Assembly (NCBI GenBank): GCA_017744355.1
Contig: JAGIBK010000002.1
Coordinates: 541,001-605,000, forward strand
Source of the DNA: a bacterium
GTDB taxonomy: Bacteria; Cyanobacteriota; Sericytochromatia; S15B-MN24; UBA4093
DNA length: 64,000 nt
Reading direction: 5' to 3'
The stretch's first letter is position 1, and every line of letters starts with the position of its first letter. The notes under the pieces were generated by a model. That model had not been told where the DNA came from. It did no database searches and saw nothing but the letters and a program-made list of their open reading frames with translations. Made by a program: the position numbers and the translations under genes. Positions 62,803 through 64,000 of this stretch are shown piece after piece.

Positions 62803-64000
62803 TTGAAGCAACGCACCTTCCTGGCGATCGCTTTGCTCGCCGCTCTCTGCGCCCCCGCCCTGGCTCAGCCCGTCGAGGGCGGCGATCCCGCCGTCCGGGC
62901 GCAGGACGATCTCTTCCGCCACGTCAACGGCGCCTGGCTCGACGCCACCGCGATCCCCGGCGACAAGCGCTCGTACGGCACCTTCATGCTGCTGCGCGAG
63001 AAGTCCGAAGTGGACGTGCGCGCCCTCCTCGAGGCCGCGGCGGCCACGCCCGGCACCGACCGCAACAGCCGCCTGATCGGCGACTTCTACGCCGCCTTGT
63101 TGGACGAGAAGACCGCCGAGACCCGGGGCCTCGCCGCCCTCAAGGCCGACCTCACGCGCATCGCGGGCCTCAAGCGCCTCGACGACGTGGCCACCGAGCT
63201 TGCTCACCTGCTTGCGATCGGCGTGCCTGGCCCCGTGGTGGCCGGCGTCGATGCGGACCCCAAGAATCCCCTCACCAACGTCGTGTTCTGGGCCCAGTCG
63301 GGCCTGGGCATGCCCGATCGGGACTACTACCTCAAGCAGGGCCCCGAGGCCGAGTCGCTTCGCGCGGCTTACCTGGCCTACCTGAGCGAGATCAACCGCC
63401 TGGCGAAGATTCCCTCGCCGGAGGCTGCCGCCAAGAAGACCCTCGCCTTCGAGACGGCTCTGGCCGAGCTGCACTGGACGACGGTCGATCGCCGCGACGC
63501 GCTGAAGACCTACAACCCCGCCCCGCGCGCCACCTGGGCCAAGGACTACCCCGCCTTCCCCTGGGAGCGCTTCGCCCAGGCTCTCGGCATGCCGAGCAAG
63601 TCCGGCGCCATCGTGATGGAGCCCAGCTACTTCAAGGGCTTCGCCAAGCTCGCCGCCAAGACCTCCATGGCCGACTGGAAGGCCTACCTGACCAGCCGCA
63701 TGCTCGACAACTACGCCGAGTACCTGGGCAAGCCCTACCAGCAGGCCTACTATCGCTTCAAGGGCGAGCGCCTGCAGGGCCTCCAGGCCATGCCCCCGCG
63801 CTGGCGCATGGCGGTCGGCATGACGAGCGACGCTTTGGGTGAAGCCATCGGGGCGCGCTATGTTGCCAAGCACTTCCCGGTCGAGGCCAAGGCGCGCATG
63901 CAGACCCTGGTCTCGAACCTGCTCGCGGTCTACCGCGAGAGCCTCGAGAACCTCTCCTGGATGACCCCCGAGACCCGCAAGGCCGCCCTCGACAAGCTCT
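62803..64000 (+). CDS. M13-family metallopeptidase, N-terminal part (cut by window edge)
   Basis: About 399 codons from TTG at 62803 (AGGAGA upstream) running off the right edge. Signal peptide (FLAIALLAALCAPALA), then the neprilysin/PepO N-terminal domain: DLFRHVNGAWLDATAIP, GDFYAALLDEKTAE, SGLGMPDRDYYLK and YQQAYYRFKGERLQG. The zinc HExxH motif lies beyond the window. These are exported oligopeptidases. Confidence 0.92.
   Translation, partial: MKQRTFLAIALLAALCAPALAQPVEGGDPAVRAQDDLFRHVNGAWLDATAIPGDKRSYGTFMLLREKSEVDVRALLEAAAATPGTDRNSRLIGDFYAALLDEKTAETRGLAALKADLTRIAGLKRLDDVATELAHLLAIGVPGPVVAGVDADPKNPLTNVVFWAQSGLGMPDRDYYLKQGPEAESLRAAYLAYLSEINRLAKIPSPEAAAKKTLAFETALAELHWTTVDRRDALKTYNPAPRATWAKDYPAFPWERFAQALGMPSKSGAIVMEPSYFKGFAKLAAKTSMADWKAYLTSRMLDNYAEYLGKPYQQAYYRFKGERLQGLQAMPPRWRMAVGMTSDALGEAIGARYVAKHFPVEAKARMQTLVSNLLAVYRESLENLSWMTPETRKAALDKL

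Overview
The window is GC-rich bacterial DNA with tightly packed genes, frequent GTG/TTG starts and clear Shine-Dalgarno sites. It carries ordinary housekeeping genes (polA, rsmI, hemB, glmS, ychF, proS, yebC, tgt). A DUF3370 lipoprotein, a nitrile-hydratase-leader-type (NHLP) precursor peptide and a BchG/ChlG-like UbiA prenyltransferase hint at a lineage related to Cyanobacteriota, perhaps a non-photosynthetic branch. No photosystem, rRNA or tRNA gene is visible, so this placement is weak.

Layout. 1-15.5 kb is core chromosome: a DUF4139 protein, a TPR protein, polA-rsmI, a CheV-like protein, a lipoprotein, HNH nuclease, hemB-glmS, a UbiA-like enzyme, a lytic transglycosylase, small proteins and ychF. 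15.5-46.7 kb is a mosaic of small transcription units: proS, yebC/tgt, a DEAD-box helicase, a DUF1801 protein, ArsR/SRPBCC/hydrolase, TetR/MDR dehydrogenase, a cupin, a DyP-peroxidase operon, exported proteins, a ferritin-like protein, GNAT plus NHLP precursor, lipase/PadR, TSUP, a second ArsR/SRPBCC pair, Rrf2/flavoprotein, methyltransferase, YjjG, a YdcZ-Crp-YdcZ group and DUF3370. 46.7-64 kb is an aldehyde-oxidoreductase operon (XdhC, Fe-S, FAD and Mo subunits, MocA-like protein), a zinc dehydrogenase, SelO, an LLM oxidoreductase, a GAF histidine kinase, an NHL lipoprotein, a thiolase and the start of an M13 peptidase.

The most striking structure is a dispersed repeat found only in the 15.5-46.7 kb mosaic. 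Full copies are 63 bp. Their last 27 bp match the 3' end of ychF (codons for VMHFRFNV and the stop), preceded by a conserved arm with CCACTCGAA that ychF itself lacks. About ten copies all lie in the ychF orientation, nearly all at gene ends, and divide the mosaic into gene-sized units. Several can fold into hairpins. No recombinase is visible. I read this as a cassette-like array seeded from the ychF 3' end; that is an inference.

A second candidate system is a two-domain GNAT acyltransferase next to an NHLP-leader precursor whose predicted core begins with Lys directly after Gly-Gly. This resembles fatty-acylated RiPPs of the selidamide type.

Many units carry their own regulator and readable operators (ArsR twice, TetR, PadR, Rrf2), and two or three promoters predict leaderless mRNAs. 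Units are often closed by very long, nearly loop-free palindromes placed between convergent genes.
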